Counted from the first letter of the stretch, positions 44,408-53,536 are shown. The stretch is DNA of 64,000 nucleotides from JAGLOK01 sp963676355 (GCA_963676355.1 OY781093.1:2976001-3040000), one strand, 5' to 3'. Notes: generated from the letters alone by a model not told the origin. Numbers and translations are program-made.

Positions 44408-46732
44408 TTATATTTCAATAAACCTAGTTTTCATGCCTTCACTCTTCACAACAAGCTTCACAGCTTTGTCCGTAGCTTTTTTAATGTATACTATAAACCT
44501 ACCATGATAGGCACGCTTATATTTAGCTGAATACTCTGTTAAATCTGACTGGTCACCATTTTCAATTCCTAAAATACTAGCATCTCCTTCAATTGAAAAA
44601 TAAAACCGCGAAGTGTTATCGCCAACAATCAGACCGTTGTTATCAACTACAAAGCCTTCCACCTGAACTATATCATTGTCAGCGTTTTTACACTCAATAA
44701 GCTTAATATCACACGCTGTCTTATAGCTCTCAATCCGATCTGATGCCATTTTATTTCCGTCAGAGTAGGCAATCGCCTCTATAACTCCTTCTTCAAACTC
44801 AATATTCCAACTAGCACATCCCTCAGCTGCATCAACATCTTTTTTGCCCATACTTTTTCCATTTAATATAAGCTCTACACTTTGGCAATTAGCAAAACAA
44901 GACACATCTATCAACTCTTTTGATAAGTAATTCCATTTTCTACTCAGCCCATATATACCATAGGGCAACTCTTCACTAGATATATTAGTTAATATGTTTA
45001 CTGATGGCTGTTTTGCCCACAAGCTTTTTCTAATATAGTAAATTGGCTTTTCGTATCCCGCCAAGTCCATAATTCCCGCCTGAGATCCGCGTATCGGCCA
45101 TCCGTGAGCTTCGCCCAAAAAGTCAATACCCGTCCAAAGGAACTGTCCCACAACATACTGATTGTCTTTTACAGCGTTCCATTCTTTAATACCCAGTCCA
45201 TTTTCGCTGCCAAGGATAGCCTTGTCACTATACTGTTTATGGGCTTCATCATATAAATGTTCTTTGTAGTTATAGCAAACAACATCGAATATATCCACTA
45301 ATCCTATCTTCGCTGAAAGTTCAGGAAAAGCAAAAGCTAATACCACAGGGCGCGTGTCATCAAGATTTTTCACAATCTCTTTAAGCTCCTTTGCAATAGG
45401 TATCAGTCTCTCCGTATTAGGTCTGTTCACATCAAACATACGCTCTTCTTCCGGTTTGTTTTTGTCATTATTTCCCGTCATAGAAGAAAACAGCGGATGA
45501 CAATATGGATCATTTGGATAATCTATCTCATTACCAACACTCCACATAATAACACTCGGATGGTTTCTGTCACGAAGAACCATTGCTTCAAGATCTTTTT
45601 TGTGCCACTGAGGAAAGTCCTTATAATAGCCTTGGTATGCAGGCGGATATACATTATGTCCAAATCTCCACTTGTTTTTCACACCTTCCCACTCATCAAA
45701 GGCCTCATCCATCACCAAAAAACCCATCTCATCACATAAATCATATAGCTCAGGCATAGCAGGATTATGACTCATCCTTATTGCATTACAGCCGACTTCT
45801 TTAAACTTTTCAAGTCGCCTTCTCCAAACAGATTTGTAAACCGCAGCGCCCAAACAACCAGCATCGTGATGAACACAAACACCTTTTATCTTTGTTGATT
45901 TCCCATTGAGAAAAAATCCTTTCTCACCGTCAAATTCAAAGCTCCTTATGCCCACTTTAACCTCTTGCGCATCACTTCCTGTTACAATTTTTAAAGTATA
46001 TAAATCAGGGCTTTCCACATCCCATATGCGAGGGTTTTCCACCTGACCTTGAAGTTTAACCAAAGCACATGATTTCGGATCGATCACTACATCTTCACTC
46101 AATGTTAAAACACTTTTGCCTTCTCCATCCAGAAGAGTAAAACCTGCGCTAACATCAACCTGTTTGCAGCTTTGATTTACAATCTTTGATTGCACCTCAA
46201 CTTCAGCACTTTTTTCATTTGATTTCAAAGTTTTAAACAAAATGCTATCGGCCTGCGCATGAACTTTATCGAATATCCTCAAAGAGACTTTCCGTGTAAT
46301 ACCAGAGCCGGTAAACCACCTAGAGTCCGCAATATCATCATGCTCAACCTTCACGCTTATTAGGTTTGGCTCATCTCCAAAGCATAGCCTATCGGACACA
46401 TCATAAGAGAAGTTTATATAACCATTAGGTCTCTTGCCTAAATAATAGCCATTTATCCACACTTGGCTATTTTTATAGACCCCGTCAAACAACAGTTCAA
46501 TAACCTTCCCCTTGTTGTTTTCAGGTATATAAAATGATTTTCTGTACCACCCGATACCGCCAGCTAAATATCCAGTCCCGCTAGAGTTATCTTTTGAAAA
46601 AGGCATAGTTACCGACCAGTCATGAGGTATATCCACCTCCTGCCAATCTTTTGGTTTATATCTCTTTTGCCACGCCTGCGGGCAGTCTCCGTAGTAAAAT
46701 ATCCAGTTGTCGTTTAGATGAATAGTATTCAT
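44408..46732 (-). CDS. GH2 beta-galactosidase-like glycosidase, copy 2
   Basis: GH2 enzyme of 774 residues, no signal peptide, with GGAGGTG before the ATG. Sugar-binding domain (VDIPHDWSVTMPF, WFTGSGITRKVSL), Ig-like domain, then the barrel with KGVCVHHDAGCLG, VIMWSVGNEID (acid/base Glu402) and ILGSENG (likely nucleophile Glu510), followed by DUF4982-like and Ig-like C-terminal domains. It is the last gene of the transporter operon and directly follows the GH50-family gene. The two enzymes therefore probably take apart one imported oligosaccharide. The glycone is most likely galactose but glucuronate and others occur in the family. Confidence 0.92.
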   Translation of the reverse strand: MNTIHLNDNWIFYYGDCPQAWQKRYKPKDWQEVDIPHDWSVTMPFSKDNSSGTGYLAGGIGWYRKSFYIPENNKGKVIELLFDGVYKNSQVWINGYYLGKRPNGYINFSYDVSDRLCFGDEPNLISVKVEHDDIADSRWFTGSGITRKVSLRIFDKVHAQADSILFKTLKSNEKSAEVEVQSKIVNQSCKQVDVSAGFTLLDGEGKSVLTLSEDVVIDPKSCALVKLQGQVENPRIWDVESPDLYTLKIVTGSDAQEVKVGIRSFEFDGEKGFFLNGKSTKIKGVCVHHDAGCLGAAVYKSVWRRRLEKFKEVGCNAIRMSHNPAMPELYDLCDEMGFLVMDEAFDEWEGVKNKWRFGHNVYPPAYQGYYKDFPQWHKKDLEAMVLRDRNHPSVIMWSVGNEIDYPNDPYCHPLFSSMTGNNDKNKPEEERMFDVNRPNTERLIPIAKELKEIVKNLDDTRPVVLAFAFPELSAKIGLVDIFDVVCYNYKEHLYDEAHKQYSDKAILGSENGLGIKEWNAVKDNQYVVGQFLWTGIDFLGEAHGWPIRGSQAGIMDLAGYEKPIYYIRKSLWAKQPSVNILTNISSEELPYGIYGLSRKWNYLSKELIDVSCFANCQSVELILNGKSMGKKDVDAAEGCASWNIEFEEGVIEAIAYSDGNKMASDRIESYKTACDIKLIECKNADNDIVQVEGFVVDNNGLIVGDNTSRFYFSIEGDASILGIENGDQSDLTEYSAKYKRAYHGRFIVYIKKATDKAVKLVVKSEGMKTRFIEI

Positions 46733-46774
46733 CTTCGCACCTCCAAAATACCAGTTATTATTGAACTCGATTTA

Positions 46775-48787
46775 CTAATAAGCAATCATAGGAATACTAT
46801 CAGCCTTTTCAAGACTTGGCAATTTCTCACCGTTTGCTATTTTATATATGTTCTCGGAACATTCATTAATAGATGCCATCATTTCTTTATACGGCATTGA
46901 ACAAATGTCCAACAAGCCTATATTATAGTTTTCTCCATCAAACCTTCCAAGCACAAACTGATCATAACATTGGAAATAATGGCAACCCACCGCGTGAGTA
47001 TGATAAGCTGCATTTTCAACATAATGCCTAAAAGCTATGCCCCTATCTTTTTGCGTCCTTACAGCTTCAAGTCCCGTTGCTGTAAGGCCAGCATCTAATG
47101 CACCAAAATGAAATTCGCCAATCACAATGGGCAAATCCACTCCCAAGCTAACTACATTATCCAGATCTTCTGTAGGATCCATAGAGTAACAATTGATTGA
47201 AAAAACATCAAAGTGCTTCCACCCTGTCACAACCAGCTCATCTGAAATCCAAGCCCATCTAATTCCAAGATTCATATGATTCGGATCAGCTCTCCTACAA
47301 GCTATGCTCGGTATAGAAATGTACCTTTCAAGCATAATTCTTGAAAATGCAATCATATCCTCTCGGCTGCTAATTGTTCTCTTAGAAATATTATCTTGCT
47401 TTTTGTGTAGTTCCTCAAATGATTTAAAATCAGAATTCCACGAATCATTCAGTTTCTCAACCGTGTTATATTTTTCTTTCAAAAATGAAACAAGCGCTTT
47501 TTTACACTCGGAAATATACTCATTATGCAGTACTTCATCTGCTATTATAAGATTGTCAACAAAAGCCCATGAAGGTTCATTCCCCAAAAAATATCCAATC
47601 ATATACGGATCGTTTTTGTATTTTTCTAAATATTCTGCAGCTTTGTAAGCGTTTATTTCATACTCTTTGCTGAATACATCCGGAAAATCTCTAAATATCA
47701 GTTTCTCAGTGGTAGGAAACTTTGGCAACGTGGCTACATACGGCATTTCAGACTCGCCAAACAAATTTTCATCCGACCAATTGCCCAATGTATTCATGCC
47801 ATTACTTTTTAAGATGCCAATAATATATTCTTTCCAAATTTCATACCATTTTTCTCCGAAAGCACGATATAAATTAGCCTGTTCGTAGGAAAACATCACT
47901 GGTTTTCTCCGAACATCTTCCTGTCTGCGTTTGTACTCATAATTAAACATGCTCTTGTAAACACGATCATTTCCCTCTGGCAGCCAATCCAGCATTTTCT
48001 CCAAGCCATCGACTCTGCAATCAGCTCTTGCAACAACACAATCCGGACCTATACTAAAAAAAGCATATCCCAATGGATCTACAAGCCACCATCTTTCATC
48101 TTTTTTAGCTTTAGAAAAGTATCCTGAGCCTTCTGTTAATTTTTTATCTGCCCATCCTCCATACTTGCTCCAGTTTGCGTATGGGTAATTACCGTTTATC
48201 CCATTGTAGTTTATTTTAAGTGCTTTTTTCATCTCGCCGAGGTCTTTCATCTTGCCTCGCCAATTTTTAAGCTTATATTGTCCCATCTCATCAACGACTT
48301 TAACATCAGGCAAAGGGTATTCAATAGGGGCATCATCAGTTAAAACTATATTTGACAGCCTCAACTTCACATCTTGATAACACGGATAATTTGAAAAAAC
48401 AACTTTTCCTATTTCACTTTTTTCTACTCTTCTTCCATGGCACACTGTTTTCAGCTGCCCTTCATTGTGTCCAGGAAATAAGATATGCGCATCAAGTAAA
48501 TTTAAATCAATGCAGATAAACGCACGAATTTTTGGCATCAATCCAAATCGCATATTGAAAATAGGTTGACCGTCAGGATCATCCTTGCTGAAAATCAACA
48601 AGTTCATAGCCAAGCTATGTTCTTCATGCACTTCAGCAAAAAAAGTCATATATCGTTCTCTGCAAGTGATTATTTCAGGCAAATATAATCCTCCGCCTAT
48701 AGAAGGAAGCAATAGTACAGAATCCTTTTTGTCCCCTGATAAAATCACGGTATTTTCTACTAAATTTTTAATATCAATATATTTCAT
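46775..48787 (-). CDS. GH50-family (beta-agarase-type) glycosidase
   Basis: A 670-residue enzyme with GH50 hallmarks: ERWWLVDPLGYAFFSIGPD, MNTLGNWSDENLFGE, IGYFLGNEPSWAF with acid/base Glu404, and VIGEFHFGALDAG with nucleophile Glu558. CHYFQCYDQFVLGRFDGENY near the C-terminus completes the family pattern, and a CBM-like beta domain precedes the barrel. Characterised GH50 enzymes cleave agarose to neoagarobiose; some act on related beta-galactans. There is no signal peptide, so it must act on imported oligosaccharides. ATG 48787 has AAGG seven bases upstream. Encoded between the binding lipoprotein (with an intervening hairpin) and GH2 in one operon. Agarase activity itself is inference. Confidence 0.85.
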   Translation of the reverse strand: MKYIDIKNLVENTVILSGDKKDSVLLLPSIGGGLYLPEIITCRERYMTFFAEVHEEHSLAMNLLIFSKDDPDGQPIFNMRFGLMPKIRAFICIDLNLLDAHILFPGHNEGQLKTVCHGRRVEKSEIGKVVFSNYPCYQDVKLRLSNIVLTDDAPIEYPLPDVKVVDEMGQYKLKNWRGKMKDLGEMKKALKINYNGINGNYPYANWSKYGGWADKKLTEGSGYFSKAKKDERWWLVDPLGYAFFSIGPDCVVARADCRVDGLEKMLDWLPEGNDRVYKSMFNYEYKRRQEDVRRKPVMFSYEQANLYRAFGEKWYEIWKEYIIGILKSNGMNTLGNWSDENLFGESEMPYVATLPKFPTTEKLIFRDFPDVFSKEYEINAYKAAEYLEKYKNDPYMIGYFLGNEPSWAFVDNLIIADEVLHNEYISECKKALVSFLKEKYNTVEKLNDSWNSDFKSFEELHKKQDNISKRTISSREDMIAFSRIMLERYISIPSIACRRADPNHMNLGIRWAWISDELVVTGWKHFDVFSINCYSMDPTEDLDNVVSLGVDLPIVIGEFHFGALDAGLTATGLEAVRTQKDRGIAFRHYVENAAYHTHAVGCHYFQCYDQFVLGRFDGENYNIGLLDICSMPYKEMMASINECSENIYKIANGEKLPSLEKADSIPMIAY

Positions 48788-48820
48788 ATAATACCTTGCA
48801 AATAGCACAATTTAAAATAA

Positions 48821-48849
48821 CGGCTGCGGTTAGTACTAAGCCGCAGCCG
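48821..48849 (-). terminator. Intra-operon terminator or attenuator after the lipoprotein gene
   Basis: CGGCTGCGG and CCGCAGCCG form a 9-base GC-rich stem around an 11-base loop, followed on the minus strand by TTATTTTAAATT. It lies between the binding-lipoprotein stop and the GH50 start. It probably stabilises or partly terminates the transporter mRNA so that binding protein is made in excess over the glycosidases. Confidence 0.75.
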
Positions 48850-48880
48850 CACATTTATCATTTAATTATTAGAATAATAA

Positions 48881-50494
48881 TCAGTTGCCTGCTGCTTTAT
48901 ATGCGTCAAGCTGTGCCTGAATTTCATCCATCATGTCTTGAAGTCCTGCATCCATAAGCGCTTGCTGGAATGCCGCAACGTCACCAGCTGGATCATCAGT
49001 TTTGCCCCAAACTATTGTTGGCACATAGTTAGAACATACATCTCCAAGTGCCGCAATTAGTGTTTCGCTGCTTGATTTGTCAAAGATGAACTTTCCTAGA
49101 GGATAGTCGATAGCATATGTATTATACTCATCATAGAGATCCCATTTGCCGTCATAATGCTTTGCATTGTCAAGTTCGAGTGCATCATTACGTCCCCACC
49201 AGAAGTTAATGCCAAGAGCCATTGTTGAGTCATCATATCCTTCAGGTCTGTCAAGCTTGCCATCGTCAGTAAGGATATAGTCAACGCCTTCAATACCATA
49301 GTTATATAGTCTATAAAGGTCTTCTTCATTTCTAATTTTGTCATAAACCATCATAGCTCTTTCAGGATGCTGCGAGTTTGCATTTATTGCACAAGCACCA
49401 TGAGTAACTATATCTCTAACAAGATTTTTGCTAGTTTCGCTCCAAGCATACATTTGAAGATCAGAGCCAGGTTGTTTTTCATCCATATTAGGTCTGGTTC
49501 CTGTTACATATGTTTGTGTATGGTGCTGGTCTGCAGCCGTTTGTCCAACATACATTAATTCACGTGTGTCACCGTCATAGTTTAATACATCTTCTCTCCA
49601 GAAACCTTTTTCTGCCCAGACTTTCATCATTTCAGCAAAATCAGTAAACATATCATCCATGTATGGACATACTACTGTATATGGATCAGCCTTTGATACA
49701 TAGAAAGGAGCAAAGTTACCTGCTGAGATTCCGTTAATTTTAAATAGGTCAGAGTACGCATTAATATAACCTTCAGATAATCCTGCTACTATTCTTGAAC
49801 CTGAAACATCCCAAGGAATAACATCCGGATGATTTTCAAGAACGCCATCAAAATATACTTCTAAATCTTCAAAGCTAGTAACATCATCAAGTCCTGCTTC
49901 TTCAGCCCAATCGCCTCTGTAGAACATTCCATGATTTGTCCACTGTGAATACTGATCTTCAGGGAAGAAATATATGTCGCCTTCGTATCTGCATTCGTCC
50001 CAGTGTGCTTCCGATACAGCTTCCCAAGTTATAGGAGCATATTTTGCAATCATTTCATCAGGCAATGCCATAAAAGAGCCCTTTTTAGTATTTTCCCAAG
50101 CATTTAACCAGTCAGTAGCTGTTCCAATAAGATCCAATGTGGGATCTCCACTTGCAAGTGTAAGATTATATTGTGTTTGCCAATCAGCCCACTCAATGTA
50201 CTGGAGAACGAGCTCTGCATTAATGTCTTCTTTGAGTATTTTGTTTACTTCTTCTATTGCAGCTTCCATTCTTCCGTTTGTGGGGATATTTCCCATATTA
50301 AGCCAAGTAATGGTTTCAAAGTCCATTTCCTCCACTTCTTCTTTCACTTCTTCTTTAGTTTCTTCTGTTTTAGTAACTTCTTTTGAATTAGTCGCTTCTT
50401 CTTTGTCCGTTGTATTGCCATCACATGCAGTAGCTGCAAAGATCAAAGCAAACACAAGTACAAACATGATAATACCTTTAATTCTTCTTTTCAT
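48881..50494 (-). CDS. Sugar-binding lipoprotein of the CUT1 transporter
   Basis: LplA-like solute-binding lipoprotein, 537 residues. Signal peptide with lipobox ATAC (Cys24), then a 30-residue Glu/Lys/Thr-rich linker, then the two-lobe binding fold (ITWLNMGNIPTNGR, WADWQTQYNLTLASGDPTLDLI, HPERAMMVYDKIRNEEDLYRLYNYG). Anchored to the outer face of the membrane, it captures an oligosaccharide for the two permeases encoded immediately upstream (62 bases). Its operon partners GH50 and GH2 suggest a galactan-derived ligand. AAGGAG upstream of ATG. Function as a binding protein is confident, ligand inferred. Confidence 0.93.
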   Translation of the reverse strand: MKRRIKGIIMFVLVFALIFAATACDGNTTDKEEATNSKEVTKTEETKEEVKEEVEEMDFETITWLNMGNIPTNGRMEAAIEEVNKILKEDINAELVLQYIEWADWQTQYNLTLASGDPTLDLIGTATDWLNAWENTKKGSFMALPDEMIAKYAPITWEAVSEAHWDECRYEGDIYFFPEDQYSQWTNHGMFYRGDWAEEAGLDDVTSFEDLEVYFDGVLENHPDVIPWDVSGSRIVAGLSEGYINAYSDLFKINGISAGNFAPFYVSKADPYTVVCPYMDDMFTDFAEMMKVWAEKGFWREDVLNYDGDTRELMYVGQTAADQHHTQTYVTGTRPNMDEKQPGSDLQMYAWSETSKNLVRDIVTHGACAINANSQHPERAMMVYDKIRNEEDLYRLYNYGIEGVDYILTDDGKLDRPEGYDDSTMALGINFWWGRNDALELDNAKHYDGKWDLYDEYNTYAIDYPLGKFIFDKSSSETLIAALGDVCSNYVPTIVWGKTDDPAGDVAAFQQALMDAGLQDMMDEIQAQLDAYKAAGN

Positions 50495-50556
50495 TTTGTT
50501 CTCCTTTTTAATATAAGTTATATTACCAAAATCAATCTTTCTAATTTCACTTCACA

Positions 50557-51444
50557 TTAGCCCTTAACTGATCCTACTGTAATTCCTGATATAAAATACT
50601 TTTGCACAAATGGATATAACAATATTATCGGCCCAGTGGCCAACATAGCAGTGGCCATTTTCAAAGTTTGCGTTGGTAAAGTTCCGACAACAACATTCGC
50701 ACCGGCAAGCGATCCTTTTAAAGCCGCAGCTTCATTTACTATCTTGTATAAGTAATATTGTAAAGGCTTGTATTCAACATTCGGAAGATAAAGCATGGAA
50801 TTATACCATTCATTCCAATAAGCCAAAGCTAAAAACAATGCTATTGTCGCCAATGCAGGTTTAAGTGATGGAAAAATCAAAGAAATAAATATTTTAAAAT
50901 CACCGGCGCCATCAATCTTTCCAGATTCCGTAATCTCGTAAGGAACTGATTTTGCGAAATTTTTCATCAAAATAATAAGCCACGGACTCATTAAAAGAGG
51001 CAAAAACACCGCTAAATAATTATTCTTAAGCCTTAGATACTGTGTCATCCACAAATATGTAGGAGCAAGTCCCGCATAAAACAGTGTAGTAAAATATATA
51101 AAAAACGATATCTTATTTCTATAAACAAAATCTTTTCTTTGCAAAGCATAGCCCGTCATTGACACCAAAAACAATCCAACCGCTGTTCCGCAAGTTGTCA
51201 TAATAATTGTAACTATATACGATCCAATTAAAAATTTTGGAAATTTAAATAGCAAATCATACGCCGCTGTTGTAAATCCTCTAGGCCAAAGGGAGAAACC
51301 CTGTTTGTTTATCATGGTTTCAGTACTGAATGATCCAGATATCATAAGTATAAAAGGAATCAGGCAAAACAATGCAAAAACCGAAACAAAACTATATGCT
51401 ATTAACTTAACTATATAAGCTGATTTATCTTCTTTAATCTTCAC
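50557..51444 (-). CDS. CUT1 ABC transporter permease (YtcP/LplC-like)
   Basis: Inner-membrane permease subunit of 295 residues with six predicted helices. The cytoplasmic EAA loop, which contacts the ATPase, is YEITESGKIDGAGDFKIFISLIFPSLKPA, and the C-terminal FISGITVGSVKG tail is diagnostic for the YtcP/LplC group. GTG start with GGAGGTT upstream. Encoded between its partner permease (9 bases upstream) and the binding lipoprotein. No ATPase gene is present, as is usual for these systems, which share an MsmX-type ATPase encoded elsewhere. Confidence 0.94.
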   Translation of the reverse strand: MKIKEDKSAYIVKLIAYSFVSVFALFCLIPFILMISGSFSTETMINKQGFSLWPRGFTTAAYDLLFKFPKFLIGSYIVTIIMTTCGTAVGLFLVSMTGYALQRKDFVYRNKISFFIYFTTLFYAGLAPTYLWMTQYLRLKNNYLAVFLPLLMSPWLIILMKNFAKSVPYEITESGKIDGAGDFKIFISLIFPSLKPALATIALFLALAYWNEWYNSMLYLPNVEYKPLQYYLYKIVNEAAALKGSLAGANVVVGTLPTQTLKMATAMLATGPIILLYPFVQKYFISGITVGSVKG

Positions 51445-51453
51445 AATAACCTC

Positions 51454-52413
51454 CTAAAACAACGCAAATTCTTCGTCGATTTTTCGAACTGCATAATTTG
51501 CTAACAATATAACAATTAGTCCAAATACAGACTGGTACAAACCTACCGCAGAAGAATATGAAAAGTTAAATTGATTCATTAGCGTCCTAAATACAAATGT
51601 CTCAATAATATCCGTATAGGGGAACAGGGCTGTATTTGCTCGTCCAACCAAGTTATAAAACAATCCGAAGTTTCCTTTTAAAATGCCACCAAGCGCAAAT
51701 AAAAATAGGATTATCATCGTGGGTTTTAAACTCGGAAGAATGATTCTCCATATTTTTTGAAAGGTATTTGCTCCATCAATTTTCGCAGCTTCTATTATTC
51801 CTTCATCAATTCCACAAATTGCAGCAAAATATATTACCGAGCCATAGCCTGTTGTCTTCCACAGATTTACTATGATGATAATTAGCGGCCAAACCTCAGG
51901 CGTCGAATATACTTTTACCGGTTCTCCTCCAAAAGAGTTTATCAAGGAGTTTATGAAACCAAAGTCATAATTTAATACATTGAATGCTAGAAGTCCCACT
52001 AAAACTGCCGAAATAAAATAAGGTAAAAACATTAACGATTGAGATATCTTTTTAAACCATTTGCTGCGAACCTCATTCAAAAGAATCGCTATAGTAACCT
52101 GAAGGACATTTCCGAATATTATAAATGCCAGATTGTACAAAATAGTATTCTTCGTTAGCAACCATAGTTTTCCCGACTTTATTAAAAACTGAAAATTTTC
52201 AAATCCTATAAAGTCACTTTTAAAAATTCCTAAACGATAATTAAAATTTGTAAACGCTATATATGCTCCCGGCATGGGCAAATAATTAAAGGCAATAAAA
52301 AATGCTATTGCCGGCAGGCACATAAGTAACAATGTCCTGTTTCTTTTTACGTTTTTTATAAACTTTCCTCTATTTGGTCTACTAGCTACACTTCCAACTG
52401 ATGCTTGAGCCAT
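51454..52413 (-). CDS. CUT1 ABC transporter permease (LplB-like)
   Basis: First gene of the transporter operon: 319-residue permease with six helices. FNYLPMPGAYIAFTNFNYRLG near the N-terminus and the EAA loop GIIEAAKIDGANTFQKIWRIILPSLKPT mark the LplB group. It pairs with the second permease to form the channel for an oligosaccharide. GAGGTG precedes the ATG. A consensus promoter lies about 130 bases upstream and a cre-like site lies in the leader. Confidence 0.94.
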   Translation of the reverse strand: MAQASVGSVASRPNRGKFIKNVKRNRTLLLMCLPAIAFFIAFNYLPMPGAYIAFTNFNYRLGIFKSDFIGFENFQFLIKSGKLWLLTKNTILYNLAFIIFGNVLQVTIAILLNEVRSKWFKKISQSLMFLPYFISAVLVGLLAFNVLNYDFGFINSLINSFGGEPVKVYSTPEVWPLIIIIVNLWKTTGYGSVIYFAAICGIDEGIIEAAKIDGANTFQKIWRIILPSLKPTMIILFLFALGGILKGNFGLFYNLVGRANTALFPYTDIIETFVFRTLMNQFNFSYSSAVGLYQSVFGLIVILLANYAVRKIDEEFALF

Positions 52414-52435
52414 CCGTTCACCTCTTAGTCTGTAT

Positions 52436-52450
52436 TTGCAACCGCTTTCA
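52436..52450. promoter_or_regulatory. cre/LacI-type operator in the transporter leader
   Basis: TTGCAACCGCTTTCA matches the cre consensus TGNAANCGNNNNCA and operator 1 at 42534 at 13 of 15 positions. It lies 23 bases before the permease start and about 85-100 bases downstream of the predicted transcription start, a position at which a bound repressor acts as a roadblock. Confidence 0.65.
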
Positions 52451-52539
52451 TTTTTGTCTAAAAAATATACCTCATTTTATTTATTAGCTTCAGCAAGTAT
52501 TTTATGCATAAAGTCTAAATTTATTTGATTTATATTGTA

Positions 52540-52568
52540 ATTATATATATATGGTCTTGAATTGTCAA
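52540..52568 (-). promoter_or_regulatory. Consensus sigma-A promoter of the transporter-GH50-GH2 operon
   Basis: On the minus strand a perfect TTGACA (52568-52563) and a perfect TATAAT (52545-52540) are exactly 17 bases apart. The predicted leader is about 120 bases long. The remainder of the 323-base gap between the permease and araD is AT-rich and otherwise holds only the operator and the araD terminator. Confidence 0.85.
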
Positions 52569-52679
52569 ATCTTTTTTTGTTTTTTGTTCATTTTTAGTTC
52601 ATAATCCGTTTTATTCAAGAAACTGGTTTCTTTTTTATCTAGAATACCGATTGACACAATGTCTCATATATTGCCGCAT

Positions 52680-52712
52680 TTTAATAAAAGCGAAGCCTAA
52701 AAAGCTCCGCTT
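52680..52712 (-). terminator. Terminator after araD
   Basis: AAGCGAAGC (52688-52696) pairs with GCTCCGCTT (52704-52712) with one mismatch. On the minus strand the stem ends in TTTTATTAAAA. It lies 25 bases past the araD stop. Confidence 0.8.
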
Positions 52713-52736
52713 AGCATATAGTTTTTTTACTTTATA

Positions 52737-53426
52737 TTATTTTTGGCCATAGTATGCATCTTCGCCATGTTTCCTTAAAAAGTGTTTGTCTAGCAATACT
52801 TTATCCATCTGTCCAATTCCTTGATTTAGCTGCATTGTATTATACGCCATTTTCGCAACCTCTTCTAAAACTACAGAATTATGCACAGCGTTGTCCGGAT
52901 CAGTTCCCCAGGTAAACGGTCCATGCATGTTAACAAGTACACCTGGCACTTGCATAGGATCAATATCTTTGAAAGTTTCTACTATAACATTGCCCGTTTC
53001 TTTTTCATACTCTCCTTCAATCTCTTCTTTATACATCCTTCTTGTGCAAGGTATATCGCCATAGAAATAATCAGCGTGCGTTGTTCCAAAAGCAGTTATA
53101 TTTTTTCCAGCCTGCGCAAAGCTCGTCGCCCACGGGGAGTGTGTATGTACAACTCCGCCTATTTCCTTAAAGTGCTTATAAAAAATTAAATGTGTCGGAG
53201 TGTCCGAAGAAGGTTTTAGTTCCCCCTCCACTTTGTTGCCATCTAAATCCACTATAACAATATCACTTACTTTCATCTTGTCATAATCCACTCCGCTAGG
53301 CTTAATGGCAACCAACCCACTTTTGCGGTCTATACCACTCACATTGCCCCATGTGAATGTGACAAGATCGTGCTTTGGCAAATCAAGATTAGCTTCATAT
53401 ACAGCTTGTTTTAAACTTTCCAACAT
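52737..53426 (-). CDS. araD: L-ribulose-5-phosphate 4-epimerase
   Basis: Class II aldolase/AraD-fold epimerase of 229 residues that converts L-ribulose 5-phosphate to D-xylulose 5-phosphate and so links arabinose (or L-xylulose/ascorbate-type) breakdown to the pentose phosphate pathway. FTWGNVSGID and AIKPSGVDYD bind the phosphate. VVHTHSPWAT carries zinc ligands His94 and His96, MHGPFTWG the third His, and HADYF is also typical. The start is the ATG at 53426 (AGGAG upstream); the frame extends to 53498 but without a ribosome binding site. It is monocistronic between its own promoter and terminator. An epimerase of a related sugar phosphate cannot be excluded, but the motifs are those of AraD. 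Confidence 0.92.
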   Translation of the reverse strand: MLESLKQAVYEANLDLPKHDLVTFTWGNVSGIDRKSGLVAIKPSGVDYDKMKVSDIVIVDLDGNKVEGELKPSSDTPTHLIFYKHFKEIGGVVHTHSPWATSFAQAGKNITAFGTTHADYFYGDIPCTRRMYKEEIEGEYEKETGNVIVETFKDIDPMQVPGVLVNMHGPFTWGTDPDNAVHNSVVLEEVAKMAYNTMQLNQGIGQMDKVLLDKHFLRKHGEDAYYGQK

Positions 53427-53455
53427 TGTATTATCACTCCTAAATATTTTTCTTA

Positions 53456-53492
53456 GTATAATTATTATACCCCAACAAACTTTTTCACACAA
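53456..53492 (-). promoter_or_regulatory. araD promoter with palindrome over the -10 box
   Basis: Minus-strand TTGTGT (53492-53487), a 17-base spacer and perfect TATAAT (53469-53464). The -10 box is half of the palindrome GTATAAT-T-ATTATAC (53456-53470), which could be an operator or a coincidence of AT-rich sequence. Confidence 0.6.
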
Positions 53493-53498
53493 TTTCAA

Positions 53499-53536
53499 TA
53501 AAAAAGAGCCCGTATCAAAAAAGATACGAGCTCTTA
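53499..53536 (-). terminator. Terminator after the first chemoreceptor gene
   Basis: AAGAGCCCGTATC (53504-53516) pairs with GATACGAGCTCTT (53523-53535) with one mismatch and a six-base loop. On the minus strand it is followed by TTTTTATT. It ends the receptor-cheW-receptor unit. Confidence 0.92.

Noticed and set aside
52737..53426. L-fuculose-phosphate aldolase instead of AraD
   Set aside because: The two share a fold, but the length, the HTHSPWAT block and the MHGPFTWG block match ribulose-5-phosphate epimerases better.
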